Part shown: positions 54,543 to 63,944 of the stretch, one piece after another
Layout: the number at the start of each line of letters is the position of its first letter
Numbering within the stretch: the stretch's first letter is position 1
Assembly: GCA_963662515.1 (NCBI GenBank)
Contig: OY759675.1
Location: 3,348,001-3,412,000 of the forward strand
Direction of reading: 5' to 3'
Length of the DNA: 64,000 nt
From: JAFGDI01 sp963662515
GTDB taxonomy: Bacteria > Planctomycetota > Phycisphaerae > Sedimentisphaerales > SM23-30
The notes under the pieces: model-generated
The model's input: the letters and a program-made list of their open reading frames with translations, nothing else
Told to the model about the DNA's origin: nothing
Database searches by the model: none
Translations under genes and position numbers: made by a program

Positions 54543-55075
54543 CAGCACCCACCCTCCCTGACCATGTTACGGCGTACACAATTCAACAAGCTGTTGTGAA
54601 TGCGCGCCAATGTCTTATATATCATCCTTGGTGAAACATCATAACGCTGGGCAATCTGGCTAACCGGATATTCCTGTAAGTATCTCAACTCTACCAATTT
54701 ACGATCAGGAGTCTTGAGCTTTTTCACACAACTGAGCAAAGTCTCCATACGATCGTCAAACTTATCAAGAAAACCCTGTGACTTGCCCTGCAAAATTTCC
54801 AGAACCTGGTCATTAAAGGCAAGCGGACTATTAATATGTTTGCGGCGGAAGTTTAATACCTTGAATTTTGCAATAGTGATCGCCCATGCCTGAAAGTCAG
54901 TACCCGGGGTGTATTCAGCAAACTTCTCCCACATAGTAGCGATCGATTCCTGCATAAGATCCTGAGCATCAGCCATATTCGGCCAACGACTGAGAATATA
55001 GGCAAAAATACGACCCTGCACAGGCGTAAGCAGTGCTAGAAATCGCTGAGTACTTTTATCTTCATCAAAATCCAC
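54542..55075 (-). CDS. ECF RNA polymerase sigma factor (Rhodopirellula/Verrucomicrobium type)
   Basis: The 177-residue protein has ECF region 2 (RIFAYILSRWPNMADAQDLM, QESIATMWEKFAEYTPGTDF, QAWAITIAKFKVLNFRRK) and region 4 (RKLVELRYLQEYPVSQIAQR, YDVSPRMIYKTLARIH). Its pattern fits the large planctomycete/verrucomicrobial ECF subgroup that is encoded just before FecR-LamG proteins. It would direct RNA polymerase to promoters of its regulon, perhaps including the adjacent GH31 and LamG genes (inference from position). The upstream 382-nt gap probably holds its promoter; no autoregulatory motif was recognised. Confidence 0.9.
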   Translation of the reverse strand: MDFDEDKSTQRFLALLTPVQGRIFAYILSRWPNMADAQDLMQESIATMWEKFAEYTPGTDFQAWAITIAKFKVLNFRRKHINSPLAFNDQVLEILQGKSQGFLDKFDDRMETLLSCVKKLKTPDRKLVELRYLQEYPVSQIAQRYDVSPRMIYKTLARIHNSLLNCVRRNMVREGGC

Positions 55076-55457
55076 GATAAATATCTTTCCTGCAATCAGT
55101 TAGATCGGTCTAAATCTTTTTGTTCCACAATAAATTACTGCTATTTAGCAAATAATCAGAAAACACCTTCCGTCATCAATTGAAATGTCAGTAAGAATAT
55201 AATTGTGAACCAAAAAAATTTGAGAAAAAGCCACAAAATCTTGCCATAGGCCCAAAAAAAACCTATCACACTGTCGTTAAAGACTTTACATATTACATAT
55301 ATAATCATCATACCGAAAAAATGCAAATTAAAATAACACCCTATGTTATAGAATCAAGAAACTGCTTTATTTAGCAGATATGATTAATTATTATTACAGC
55401 GAAGGGCCTATAACAAAAGAATTTAAGAACTACAAATAATTATCAGACGGAAATAAG
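55076..55457. other. Divergent intergenic region
   Basis: The 382 AT-rich bases between the sigma factor gene and the zinc-ribbon gene contain no supported gene. Several A- and T-tracts are present; no promoter could be fixed. Confidence 0.4.
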
Positions 55458-55904
55458 ATGATAAATTTTAAGTGTGAAAAATGCAGTGAATTACTATCCG
55501 CCCCGGATGACTTGCCGGGCAATAAAGTAAGATGTCCCAAGTGCGGTTGTATCAATACGATAGAAAAGGACAATGACCAGACGGCAGAGTTATCAACAGA
55601 AGAGACAAGAAAACCTGGCCTGTATATAACCGTAATAATAAACATATTTATTATGCTGCTCATACCCTGCACCGCCCTGGCCTGCATCGCCTACTGTATA
55701 TATTACCCCAGCGAAGCTGCAGAAAAACAGACCCTGCTCTGGTCGTTAAAGCCGCTGCCGGCTTGCCTGGCTATAATACTTAATTCAGTAATCCTGGGAG
55801 CAATAGCCAAGTACCTGATCGCACACCTGGAATCTATACATGTACTAATAGATATTGCCAGCGAAATTCGCGACATATTATCGGACGAAAAAGAAAACAG
55901 ATAG
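55458..55904 (+). CDS. Zinc-ribbon membrane protein
   Basis: The 148-residue protein starts with a zinc ribbon (FKCEKCSELLSAPDD, then KVRCPKCGCINTIEKD; two CxxC knuckles), followed by two membrane segments (LYITVIINIFIMLLIPCTAL, ALACIAYCIYY region and ACLAIILNSVILGAIAKYL) and a short cytoplasmic tail. Such N-terminal ribbons with membrane helices are frequent in Planctomycetota and are of unknown role. GGAAATAAG precedes the ATG. It stands alone on the plus strand. Confidence 0.7.
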   Translation: MINFKCEKCSELLSAPDDLPGNKVRCPKCGCINTIEKDNDQTAELSTEETRKPGLYITVIINIFIMLLIPCTALACIAYCIYYPSEAAEKQTLLWSLKPLPACLAIILNSVILGAIAKYLIAHLESIHVLIDIASEIRDILSDEKENR

Positions 55905-56022
55905 CAAGCCATAGACTGGTAATACCAGACAACAGCAATGATCGCATGCTATAATTTCACTGACACACAGAGTATTACTTCTCTACATAGGACATGCTGC
56001 TATCAACCCCAATAAAAAGAAA

Positions 56023-56059
56023 CCCCGGCCTGATATCTGTCAGGTCGGGGCATTCTTTT
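56023..56059 (+). terminator. Terminator after the zinc-ribbon gene
   Basis: CCCCGGCCTGA pairs with TCAGGTCGGGG around TATCTG, followed by CATTCTTTT. Confidence 0.75.
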
Positions 56060-56081
56060 ATAGGAGAACGATTTTAGTCAG

Positions 56082-56108
56082 GTCATGTCCCGCGAAGGCC
56101 ATGACCCG
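56082..56108 (-). terminator. Possible terminator of the LamG gene at 56126
   Basis: GGTCATG and CATGACC form a perfect 7-bp stem with a 12-nt loop just beyond the stop on the minus strand; no strong U run follows. Confidence 0.45.
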
Positions 56109-56125
56109 AGAGATCAGGAAAATGA

Positions 56126-58300
56126 TCAGTTGTTGCCATCATAAAGACCAGATTCCAGCCATTTAGCAGCCAGAACGGCCAGGTCCTCAAGATCCACTGT
56201 ACAGCTATTATCAAAGTCATAAAGAGTGTTTGGCTTCATGGAAGCTATACATACAGGTTCGCCAGTAACATCAATATACAGGTCAGCTACCTGGAACTCG
56301 TCCATTGAATAGTTATATATTCTCAGGTCATCAAGCTCACCGCGGTAATTTTCAGAAACTACACCGCGAAGGTTCTTTGCCATAAGGAATAATGGGTACT
56401 GCCAGTCGGCGAATTTAGTAAGAGTTGATACACTGCGTTCCAAAACTCTGACACCATTAACAAAGTAGCATAAGGTAGTGCCGTTATAGGTAACAGCTAC
56501 ATGCGACCACTGCTCATCAGGAATAGTATTAGCCGGAGAAGATACATCAACTGACTTGTTACCGTCTTCTCTCAGATAAGTCTTAAGGGCACCATCACCA
56601 TTAACACCGATCTGCACACCAGTATTACTGCCATCATTGAAAGCACCCATAATGCGGCCTTCACCAGTAAGAGTAGCAGATGGCTTGGCCCAGTATGAAT
56701 AGGTGAACTGGTCCAGACCATTTCCTAAGCCGCCTTTGGGATAAGCAGCGGTTGTCAGCTCGACATAACCCAGCCCATCAACAGAAGCAGTAGCATAATC
56801 ACCAACTATACCAGTTACAAATGAAGGACTCTCAACCGGAGTGCCTGCAACACCACTGACACTATCGCTAAAGTCCTGCTCGAAATCGTATCTGGCCAGC
56901 AATCTGCTGGTCATCATAACAGAAACACCTGAATTGGTAGTACCGCCTGAGCTGGTAAGAGCACAGTAATAATCACCTTCATCAGCCAGAACAGAATCCT
57001 GGATAGAAAGGGTAGCAACTGTGCCGGTATTAGCAGCAGTAATGCGACTATCAAGAGTAATCGGCTGACCATTTTTGAACCACTGAGCAGTCGCCGCACT
57101 TACGCTGGTATATTCAACTGAAACGCTGAGATCATCACCAGGTGTAAATCTTACAGATTCAGGTCCGGCAATAACAACTGGTACACTGGCCAGAGTACTG
57201 AACGACCAGCTTGGCCCGGTGTAATTATTAGGGTCAGATTCCGGGAGAATTACACCATTTTTATCAGCACAAATCTGATCAACACGCCAGGCATAAGTCT
57301 CATCATAATCCAGAGTTATCGGAGAAGAGGTAAATGTCATATTATTGTAATCAGTTACATTTATCTCAGCCTTAAGGTACATATTCGGGTCTGATATACC
57401 ACCAGAAACATAAAGCATCTGCTTCTTGACCAGCGGGTCTATTGTAGCGGTATTCAACGGATTGGGAGCACCCTTCCACTGGAAGGTAACTGAAACACTG
57501 CCAGTACCGGGTGTACCAACGGCAACATCACCAACAGCCGGGGTCGGCTCATGAGCAGAGATCAGATACTTGCTTGTAAGGTATGAATTAACAGAATCAA
57601 TTTCTTCCGGAGAAAGAATACGATTATAGATAACAAGAAAGGCTATATCACCCAGCATAAATGACTTCTGGCCACGACCATAAGAGCCAAGCCCTAAAAG
57701 TCCAGGTGAATCGACAGAAGTGTTTGAACCGGTGCCAACATTTACACCGTTAAGGTAATATTTAACATCATTAGCAACACCAGCAGTACCTGAACATACA
57801 CCAAATACATTACCATTAGTATTGGGTGTATATCTGAACTCACCAGAAGTTCCGATACGCCAGGCGAAGGAATTAGAATTAGTGGCAAAACGAAGACGGT
57901 CTGTGCCTGTTGCACTCTGACCAGAAACAATATACTGCTCACCAGTAGTACGATCAAACTTTGCAACTGCGAACATTGTACATGAGCCAACATTGATCCC
58001 ACTTCCATTCAGGCTCATCCAATCGGTAGCACCATCGAACTTGACTGATGAATGACCCTTAAAGTTGGGATTATTCGGCACATAGACAGGCATGTTAACT
58101 GATGTTGTCTGCGTAGCATGATTATTCAGACCAGAACTGTCAACCCAGGTACCGATTGTACCATCAGTATTAACTGATGACAAACTTATGGCGTCAGCGT
58201 CCAGCTTTATTACCAGACCATTAGTAACTGGCACCGCCAGCACTGAACTGGCAGCTCCTAACAACATAAGCGTTGAGAAAAACATACTGATTCTCTTCAT
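56126..58300 (-). CDS. Secreted LamG/Ig-domain protein with dockerin-like tail
   Basis: The 724-residue protein (AAGGAAGG before the ATG) has a signal peptide (STLMLLGAASSVLAVPV), a first concanavalin-like domain (KLDADAISLSSVNTDGTIG, SVKFDGATDWMSLNGSG), a fibronectin/Ig-like middle (DEGDYYCALTSSGGTTNSG), a second LamG domain (DQFTYSYWAKPSATLTGEG, WSHVAVTYNGTTLCYFVNG) and the tail LYDFDNSCTVDLEDLAVLAA, KWLESG. Its architecture parallels the protein at 43670 with an extra LamG domain. No catalytic residues are seen; glycan binding or adhesion at the cell surface is inferred. Confidence 0.78.
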   Translation of the reverse strand: MKRISMFFSTLMLLGAASSVLAVPVTNGLVIKLDADAISLSSVNTDGTIGTWVDSSGLNNHATQTTSVNMPVYVPNNPNFKGHSSVKFDGATDWMSLNGSGINVGSCTMFAVAKFDRTTGEQYIVSGQSATGTDRLRFATNSNSFAWRIGTSGEFRYTPNTNGNVFGVCSGTAGVANDVKYYLNGVNVGTGSNTSVDSPGLLGLGSYGRGQKSFMLGDIAFLVIYNRILSPEEIDSVNSYLTSKYLISAHEPTPAVGDVAVGTPGTGSVSVTFQWKGAPNPLNTATIDPLVKKQMLYVSGGISDPNMYLKAEINVTDYNNMTFTSSPITLDYDETYAWRVDQICADKNGVILPESDPNNYTGPSWSFSTLASVPVVIAGPESVRFTPGDDLSVSVEYTSVSAATAQWFKNGQPITLDSRITAANTGTVATLSIQDSVLADEGDYYCALTSSGGTTNSGVSVMMTSRLLARYDFEQDFSDSVSGVAGTPVESPSFVTGIVGDYATASVDGLGYVELTTAAYPKGGLGNGLDQFTYSYWAKPSATLTGEGRIMGAFNDGSNTGVQIGVNGDGALKTYLREDGNKSVDVSSPANTIPDEQWSHVAVTYNGTTLCYFVNGVRVLERSVSTLTKFADWQYPLFLMAKNLRGVVSENYRGELDDLRIYNYSMDEFQVADLYIDVTGEPVCIASMKPNTLYDFDNSCTVDLEDLAVLAAKWLESGLYDGNN

Positions 58301-59031
58301 TTCAAACCTTCCTTCTAAGTTAAATATTACAATGCCCCTGTTTTATAGAATAAACAGAGTTAACAATTTTTATACCCTCTGAAATACAGGCAGCAGAAAC
58401 AAAACCGCCCTGCTCTTAAACTTACTTAATTCGATAACAAAACCCATGACATCTCTGGCTAAACAAATATTACGCATGCACACTGCCTTACGCATGAGAC
58501 GAACTGCCCAAGACGCAACCAAACACAGCGTGTTACAATTGCTGATCAGCAAATATAAATATCCTGATCCTGCTTTGCTACTTTCCATACTTCTCCTATC
58601 TCGTCCTGTATCGATACAGAAATTCCTCTTTCTTCTATATGAGCAATTAACTAACTCATGTTTTTTTTACAATAATTTTTAAAAAAAATACAACTTCGTA
58701 CAACTACTAGCTTAACTCTTTCTTTAGCAAAGCGTTATAACCACAATAAATACAAATACCAGGCGAACAACCTTGTCACTATAATGCAACAATGCAATAA
58801 TCCAAGTCCTGTTCCGAATAACTAAAAATTGTTATCAGACATTGTCATGCTCAGAAAAATCAGACAACCGCCAGATAGATGAGAGCTTGAGCAGACATGG
58901 ATAATTATAGGACTAACGGAAGTTTAAAATTTTAGATGAAAATTTCAGGCAAGTGTAGTACATTGCAAAGACAAGGACGATAATACAGTATCTGCCTACA
59001 CAAACCCGAGACTATCTGAGGAATACAAATT
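58301..59031. other. Long AT-rich intergenic region
   Basis: The 731 bases separate divergent secreted-protein genes. No frame looks coding. It includes poly-T/A stretches near 58665-58690. The right end carries the Shine-Dalgarno GAGGAA of the gene at 59032. Confidence 0.4.
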
Positions 59032-61848
59032 ATGCATACTATGGCAAAGATAAAGCTGGCAATAAGCTGCCTGCTAATGATAAATATATGCTCTACAGTA
59101 ACTCAGGGCCAAAATAACACACTTAACCCCTCATGGATCAACCAGATAGCCGACCAGCACAATATGACCTTACCAGACTGGGGGCCATATACCAAAAGAT
59201 ATATTGGCATATCTCATATTACCTCAGAAAAAGATGGCCTGCGTTTTGACCTGAGTGTATTCCCGGGTAAATATCGCGGTAAGACGACACTTCCCAATGT
59301 TATGTTTGAATCTGACTTTCACCCCTGGGAAGCAACTCCTGACCTGTCCTATTTCAGTTTCAGACATGAGTTGGAATGGAAAGACAAGGTTTATGCTGAT
59401 ATCTCGTACTCTACTATAGACCCTAAGTCACGCCTGATACGAGCTGAACTGATAAATAACACCGACCTGCCCCAAAGCCTGGTATTGCATTTCATGGCCA
59501 ATATGAATTTTCCTCCAATAAGAGAATATGCCGCCAACGAGCCAATATATCCGGCAGAAGCAATTTTACCACAAGGGGTTATATGGACTGACGCTCTGGA
59601 CTATGTAAATGTGAATTTTACAAAAAAACAGCCGGCGGATGACCTGGTTTATGATGGTAAAATGCGCGGCGAGATAAGAGCCAGCGAATTGGTAAATGGC
59701 TCCGGGTTAGGACGAGGCTTTGGCTCAACAGCAGGCGACAGCGTTACATATCAGTTCAAAACTGAAAATGACATAACAGATGCCTGCCTGCTCATACGCT
59801 ATCGCATGGGAAAAGACAACGAAACAACATTGAAATTAGGCGGCATCACTGACCTGACACAAAAGTTTAAAGGCAACGGCAACCTTGAAGCTAAAACAAT
59901 AGCTCTGGGAAAAATAACAAAGGGCGTACATCAGCTAACCATAACCGCACAAGGCGGCAAAGGTATTGACCTGGATGGCTTTACCATTGTACCACAGGAA
60001 AATGCCAGACAGGTTTCATTTAAAACCAGACAGTGGGACTATCAGCCAGAAATAATCAAAGGGCCTGAAGCCAACAGTATAATACTCAAGTACAAAGATA
60101 GCGAGGCTTATTACGGTATAACCTGGCAAGAAAAACAGTACCAGATAAGGCAATTTTTCGGTAAAGAACTCGACCTCATCTTCCCTGCTAAAGTACATAA
60201 CCATGTAAATAACAGATTTGACAGCGAAGGACTTGGTCATTTCACCAATGTCTTTCTTCGTCCTCTTACAGTTGCCCCCCAGAGCAATAAAGTAGTCTAT
60301 GCCATGGTTGTCACTGGCACACTGCCAGAAGTTCAACAGAGAATAACTGATGCAGATATGTCAGAACAGACATGTCAATCAATCTATGATAACGGTCGTA
60401 AAAAATTGCCGGACCTGAAGCCTGTACCCACTGGAGATAAAATGCTTTTCAGCCAACAGCGAATGGCGGCAACAATATTAACCAATGTGGTTTATCCCGT
60501 ATATACTCAGAAGAGCTATATCAAACATTATGCTCCCGGTAGATGGTGGGACTGCCTCTATACCTGGGACTCAGGGTTTATCGGACTGGGAGTAGCCGAA
60601 CTCGACATTCGTCAGGCATTGGAATGTCTTAATGCTTATGTCACCAAACCCGGCTCTCAATCTGCATTTATACACCATGGCAGTATGGTGCCGGTCCAGC
60701 ATTATTTATTTCTGGAAATATGGAATCGCACGCAATCGCAGGAATATCTGGCTTTTTACTACCCCAGATTAAGGCAATACTACGAGTTTTTCATTGGTCG
60801 GCTGGGCAGCTCAACTATGGACAAATTCAATTCCGGCCTATTGAGCAGTTTTGATTACTTCTATAACTCAGGCGGCTGGGACGATTACCCGGCTCAGAAA
60901 CATACCCACAATAAAAAAATGGGAGCTAAGGTATCACCGGTTGTTAATTCTGCTCATGCAATTGCTATTGCCCGGATAATGAGCATGGCAGCCGAGGCAC
61001 TGGGCGAAACCCAGGACATTACTATATATCAGCAGGATATCACCAGACTGACCCAGAGCCTGCAAAAGTTTTCCTGGGATCAGGATTCGGGCTATTTTGG
61101 ATATGTTGTACATAACGACAAAAAAGACCCTGTGGGCATATTAAGAGATAATGATGGGATTAATTATAACATGGGACTCGACGGTCTATACCCGCTGGTA
61201 GCAGGCGCAGGTACAAAAGAACAGACCAAAAGCATGCTTGAAAAGCTCAAGTCACCCAGCCATATCTGGAGCAGTATCGGCCTGAGCGCAGTTGATCAGT
61301 CTGCCCCATACTATCGTAACGATGGCTATTGGAACGGAACTGTCTGGATGCCGCATCAGTGGTTCTTCTGGAAAGCTCTTCTCGACCTGGGCGAAGGTGA
61401 GTTTGCCTGGGAAGTTGCCAGACGCGCCCTGGAACTATGGCAAACGGAAGTCGGTGCCACTTATAATTGCAACGAACACTTTATTATTGAGACTGGGCGA
61501 GGTGCAGGCTGGCATCAGTTCGGAGCATTGTCCAGCCCTGTACTGAAATGGTATGCAGCATACTTCAGGCCGGGCACATTGACAACCGGATTAAATGCCT
61601 GGATCGTCAGTGAAAACTTCGCACAAGATAATAGCTCTCTTGATGCTGAGATAAAACTCTATTGTCCGGACATCAGCTCTGGACATTGCAGTATGGTAGT
61701 ATGTATGAACCCGGCATATAGCTATGCCGTACGCTGGAATGGAGCTGAGATCAAAACGCGAACAATAGCCAGCGGCATAATGGATATTAGTGTACCACTG
61801 CAAAACAGCAACGGCATACTGAGTATTAAAATAAATGCTAAGCCTTAA
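59032..61848 (+). CDS. Secreted (alpha/alpha)6-barrel glycosidase, GH63/trehalase-like
   Basis: The 938-residue protein has a signal peptide (LAISCLLMINICSTVTQGQ), an N-terminal beta domain of about 400 residues including a galactose-binding-like segment (ACLLIRYRMGKDNETTLKLG) and a C-terminal six-hairpin barrel with WWDCLYTWDSGFIGLG, NSGGWDDYPAQKH, DGYWNGTVWMPHQWFFWKAL and YNCNEHFIIETGRGAG. These barrel motifs match the MGH1/GH63/GH37 group (mannosylglycerate hydrolase, trehalase, processing alpha-glucosidase-like), in which the Asp of WDSG and a late Glu are catalytic. GAGGAA lies 10 nt before the ATG; a second ATG at 59041 is possible. Its substrate cannot be fixed. Confidence 0.8.
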   Translation: MHTMAKIKLAISCLLMINICSTVTQGQNNTLNPSWINQIADQHNMTLPDWGPYTKRYIGISHITSEKDGLRFDLSVFPGKYRGKTTLPNVMFESDFHPWEATPDLSYFSFRHELEWKDKVYADISYSTIDPKSRLIRAELINNTDLPQSLVLHFMANMNFPPIREYAANEPIYPAEAILPQGVIWTDALDYVNVNFTKKQPADDLVYDGKMRGEIRASELVNGSGLGRGFGSTAGDSVTYQFKTENDITDACLLIRYRMGKDNETTLKLGGITDLTQKFKGNGNLEAKTIALGKITKGVHQLTITAQGGKGIDLDGFTIVPQENARQVSFKTRQWDYQPEIIKGPEANSIILKYKDSEAYYGITWQEKQYQIRQFFGKELDLIFPAKVHNHVNNRFDSEGLGHFTNVFLRPLTVAPQSNKVVYAMVVTGTLPEVQQRITDADMSEQTCQSIYDNGRKKLPDLKPVPTGDKMLFSQQRMAATILTNVVYPVYTQKSYIKHYAPGRWWDCLYTWDSGFIGLGVAELDIRQALECLNAYVTKPGSQSAFIHHGSMVPVQHYLFLEIWNRTQSQEYLAFYYPRLRQYYEFFIGRLGSSTMDKFNSGLLSSFDYFYNSGGWDDYPAQKHTHNKKMGAKVSPVVNSAHAIAIARIMSMAAEALGETQDITIYQQDITRLTQSLQKFSWDQDSGYFGYVVHNDKKDPVGILRDNDGINYNMGLDGLYPLVAGAGTKEQTKSMLEKLKSPSHIWSSIGLSAVDQSAPYYRNDGYWNGTVWMPHQWFFWKALLDLGEGEFAWEVARRALELWQTEVGATYNCNEHFIIETGRGAGWHQFGALSSPVLKWYAAYFRPGTLTTGLNAWIVSENFAQDNSSLDAEIKLYCPDISSGHCSMVVCMNPAYSYAVRWNGAEIKTRTIASGIMDISVPLQNSNGILSIKINAKP

Positions 61849-61854
61849 ACAATT

Positions 61855-61985
61855 AGTAACCGTTCACAAAAAAAGCAGCGCAATCGGTTGAGGTAATCCG
61901 AAATCCGCCTCAGCTGAAAGTCTGCCTGAGGAGGGGTGGACTTGTGATTATTCATTCAAAATCCACAATCTGGTTCACGGTTACT
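61855..61985. repeat. Possible MITE with 9-bp terminal inverted repeats
   Basis: AGTAACCGT (61855-61863) and ACGGTTACT (61977-61985) are perfect inverted repeats at the ends of a 131-bp unit. Inside are CCTCAG...CTGAGG and GTTGAGGTAATCCGAAATCC, which matches the loop insert of the REP hairpin at 9146. Only one copy is in the window. Confidence 0.45.
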
Positions 61986-62012
61986 TTTATGTTTGAGGTC
62001 AATCTTGTTTAG

Positions 62013-62792
62013 CTTCTTTGGCTGCCAGCATTATCAATCTTAAGCGAGACGCTCGAGCTACTTAATATACCGTATGAACAGTTCGACTTTGGCAGCTCCG
62101 ATTCGTTCAGCTTCGACTTCAAAGTCAAAAACATCATCGCCAACTCTGCCCCGGCCCCCGCCACCGGCATTGTCAGGGTATATGCCAAATTCCCAACCAC
62201 ATTCCAGACCGGACAGTCGCTCTCACTCACCGGCCTAACCTATCCCAGAACTAAAGCCGATTCCATGACCAATACCAGACTCAGACGAGACCGGGTCATC
62301 ACCGCCATGACCATTGAACAGCCGGGCCTGGCACAGATCATCTCCAAGCCCAACCATCATCCCTTCCATTTCACACTTGCCCATATTCGACAGAAACTGC
62401 TCAATGTCTTTCTCGAACCTGATAACCACAAGCCCGACAATAACAGCCAATCCGATCCAGTTCTCGCCGCCCTGCTTCTGGGCAGCTATCAGGGCATCTC
62501 ACCGGCTACCAGAGAACTATTCCTCACCAGCGGAACTATGCACTATCTCAGCCTCTCCGGCCTGCATGTCGCTACTATCACCGGCTTCTTATGGCTAGCA
62601 CTCAAGCTCTTTAACCTGCCCCGCTGGCTGCAAGGCATACTGCCTGCCCTCTTTGTCATAGCCTACCTGCTCATCGTACCGGCCAGACCAGACACAGTCT
62701 GGACTATCCCACTTGCGGGCATACCGCAAGCGAAACCTTTATTAATCTATGAAAAAACTTCATCATATCAAAAAGAACGCCTAGCAATATAA
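62013..62792 (+). pseudogene. ComEC/Rec2 fragment, truncated at both ends
   Basis: The frame is open from just after a TAG at 62010 without a start (first ATG 62265). It reads IPYEQFDFGSSDSFSFDFKV, RVYAKFPTTFQTGQSLSLTG, then the competence domain LLLGSYQGISPATRELFLTS, GTMHYLSLSGLHVATITGFL. Intact ComEC proteins exceed 700 residues with DUF4131, competence and metallo-beta-lactamase parts; here only the DUF4131 end and the first third of the competence domain remain. The left break coincides with half of a REP doublet (62025-62059). The right end turns into unrelated codons after a palindrome CTTGCGGGCATACCGCAAG. Confidence 0.7.
62025..62059. repeat. Diverged half of the REP doublet at the ComEC break
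   Basis: CCAGCATTATCAAT followed by an AAGCGAGACGCTCGAGCTAC palindrome corresponds to the right half of doublets B and C (CCAGCATTATCAATGTCAAGC...GCTTGACCTAC) with several changes. Confidence 0.4.
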
Positions 62793-62898
62793 ATATAATC
62801 AAAATGACATTCATTGTGTCAAAATCATCTATTATCAAGGTATGGGTTCTCCTATATATATTCTATGAACAATTTAAGTTTTAAACCATCCAAGATTA

Positions 62899-63366
62899 TT
62901 ACCTTTTGTCAAATTCAACAATTATCACTTGGGCTTCTGTCGAATGTTTATTCAATTCATCTTGAATGAATGCTAATGCTTTATCTTTTTTAAAAGAACC
63001 GGAACCAGCCCCGATTATAGGAAATGCCACTGATTTGAATTTATGCATATTTACTATATCAAGAGCACTTTTAACCGAATTACGAATAGAAGTTTCTGAA
63101 GCTCTCCAAAACATATTAATACCTGCAACATGAATAACACCCTTGTAAGGTAAATTGCCCGCGCTTGTCAATACAGCTTTGCCAAGCGGTATTGGACCTA
63201 GCTTGGCAAGTTCCTTAAATGGGTTCAAACCAGCACGCTTTTTTATTGCACCGGAAACGCCCTGAGGCAACAATAACCACCATGGAATAATATTTCTATT
63301 CCATGGATTGACAATCACCTCCACTGGCTGGTCAAGAAGATTACCTTTGATAATTGTTATACTCAT
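62899..63366 (-). CDS. Macro-domain protein
   Basis: The 155-residue protein is a stand-alone macro domain: ITIIKGNLLDQPVEVIVNPW near the N-terminus, LPQGVSGAIKKRAG, VIHVAGINMFWRASETSIRN and the phosphate loop AFPIIGAGSGSFKKDKALAF. Macro domains bind or hydrolyse ADP-ribose derivatives and some act as antitoxins against ADP-ribosylating toxins. VNPW replaces the usual VNAAN, so the catalytic Asn found in MacroD-type hydrolases is absent (binding rather than hydrolysis is possible). Its ATG overlaps the upstream membrane gene by 4 nt (ATGA). Confidence 0.85.
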   Translation of the reverse strand: MSITIIKGNLLDQPVEVIVNPWNRNIIPWWLLLPQGVSGAIKKRAGLNPFKELAKLGPIPLGKAVLTSAGNLPYKGVIHVAGINMFWRASETSIRNSVKSALDIVNMHKFKSVAFPIIGAGSGSFKKDKALAFIQDELNKHSTEAQVIIVEFDKR

Positions 63367-63944
63367 ATATTACAATTCCAAAAAATAAGACCGTCAAGAT
63401 TATCGTAAGGAACCGGTTTTTCCTGAGGATAATTACTTTCAGTTACAATAAATTTATCACCACATTGTCTCATCTCAAACTCTCTCGAACCATCATAATT
63501 GCCAAATATAAAAACCCCTTCTTTTTCAGCCCATTTTCCCTCCAGCGACATACGGGAAGGAAGAGGATTACTGGCTAAAGAATCGTACACCAACAAAAGA
63601 TCAACAATAAATATTCCTCTTTTATACAAAGATAGTTCATATCTATTATTGTTTTTATCGGCGTAAAACCGTCTGACAAGATTATGCTTAGATGTCTTGT
63701 AATATTCATTAAACAAAGTAGGTAATGAGTATATTAAAATAAAAGTACCGTAATCAATAGCAACTCCTAGCCACCAATATTGTTTTAATCCAATTGCACA
63801 AATGCCAAGTCCAAAAAATACAGCACCAAACAATGGGATTGGCGAATGGTATTTTTTTCGCCTATATGACAAATAAACAAATACCCAGTTGCCTACAATA
63901 ACATAAGCACTTAGTAACAATAATATAATTCCTATATGCTGCAT
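63363..63944 (-). CDS. Membrane protein of unknown function, coupled to the macro-domain gene
   Basis: The 193-residue protein has three to four membrane segments in its first half (IGIILLLLSAYVIVGNWVFV, LFGAVFFGLGICAIGL, WWLGVAIDYGTFILIY) and a soluble C-terminal domain with RYELSLYKRGIFIVDLLLVY, EGVFIFGNYDGSREFEMRQC. No family is recognised. Overlap of its stop with the macro-domain start implies one transcript and coupled translation. The pair could be a defence or immunity module, but this rests on gene order only. AATAAGA is the only weak ribosome site. The upstream promoter is near or beyond the window edge. Confidence 0.6.
   Translation of the reverse strand: MQHIGIILLLLSAYVIVGNWVFVYLSYRRKKYHSPIPLFGAVFFGLGICAIGLKQYWWLGVAIDYGTFILIYSLPTLFNEYYKTSKHNLVRRFYADKNNNRYELSLYKRGIFIVDLLLVYDSLASNPLPSRMSLEGKWAEKEGVFIFGNYDGSREFEMRQCGDKFIVTESNYPQEKPVPYDNLDGLIFWNCNI

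Noticed and set aside
62740..62792. Last codons of the ComEC fragment as a real C-terminus
   Set aside because: They follow a palindrome, leave the competence domain unfinished and show no family similarity.
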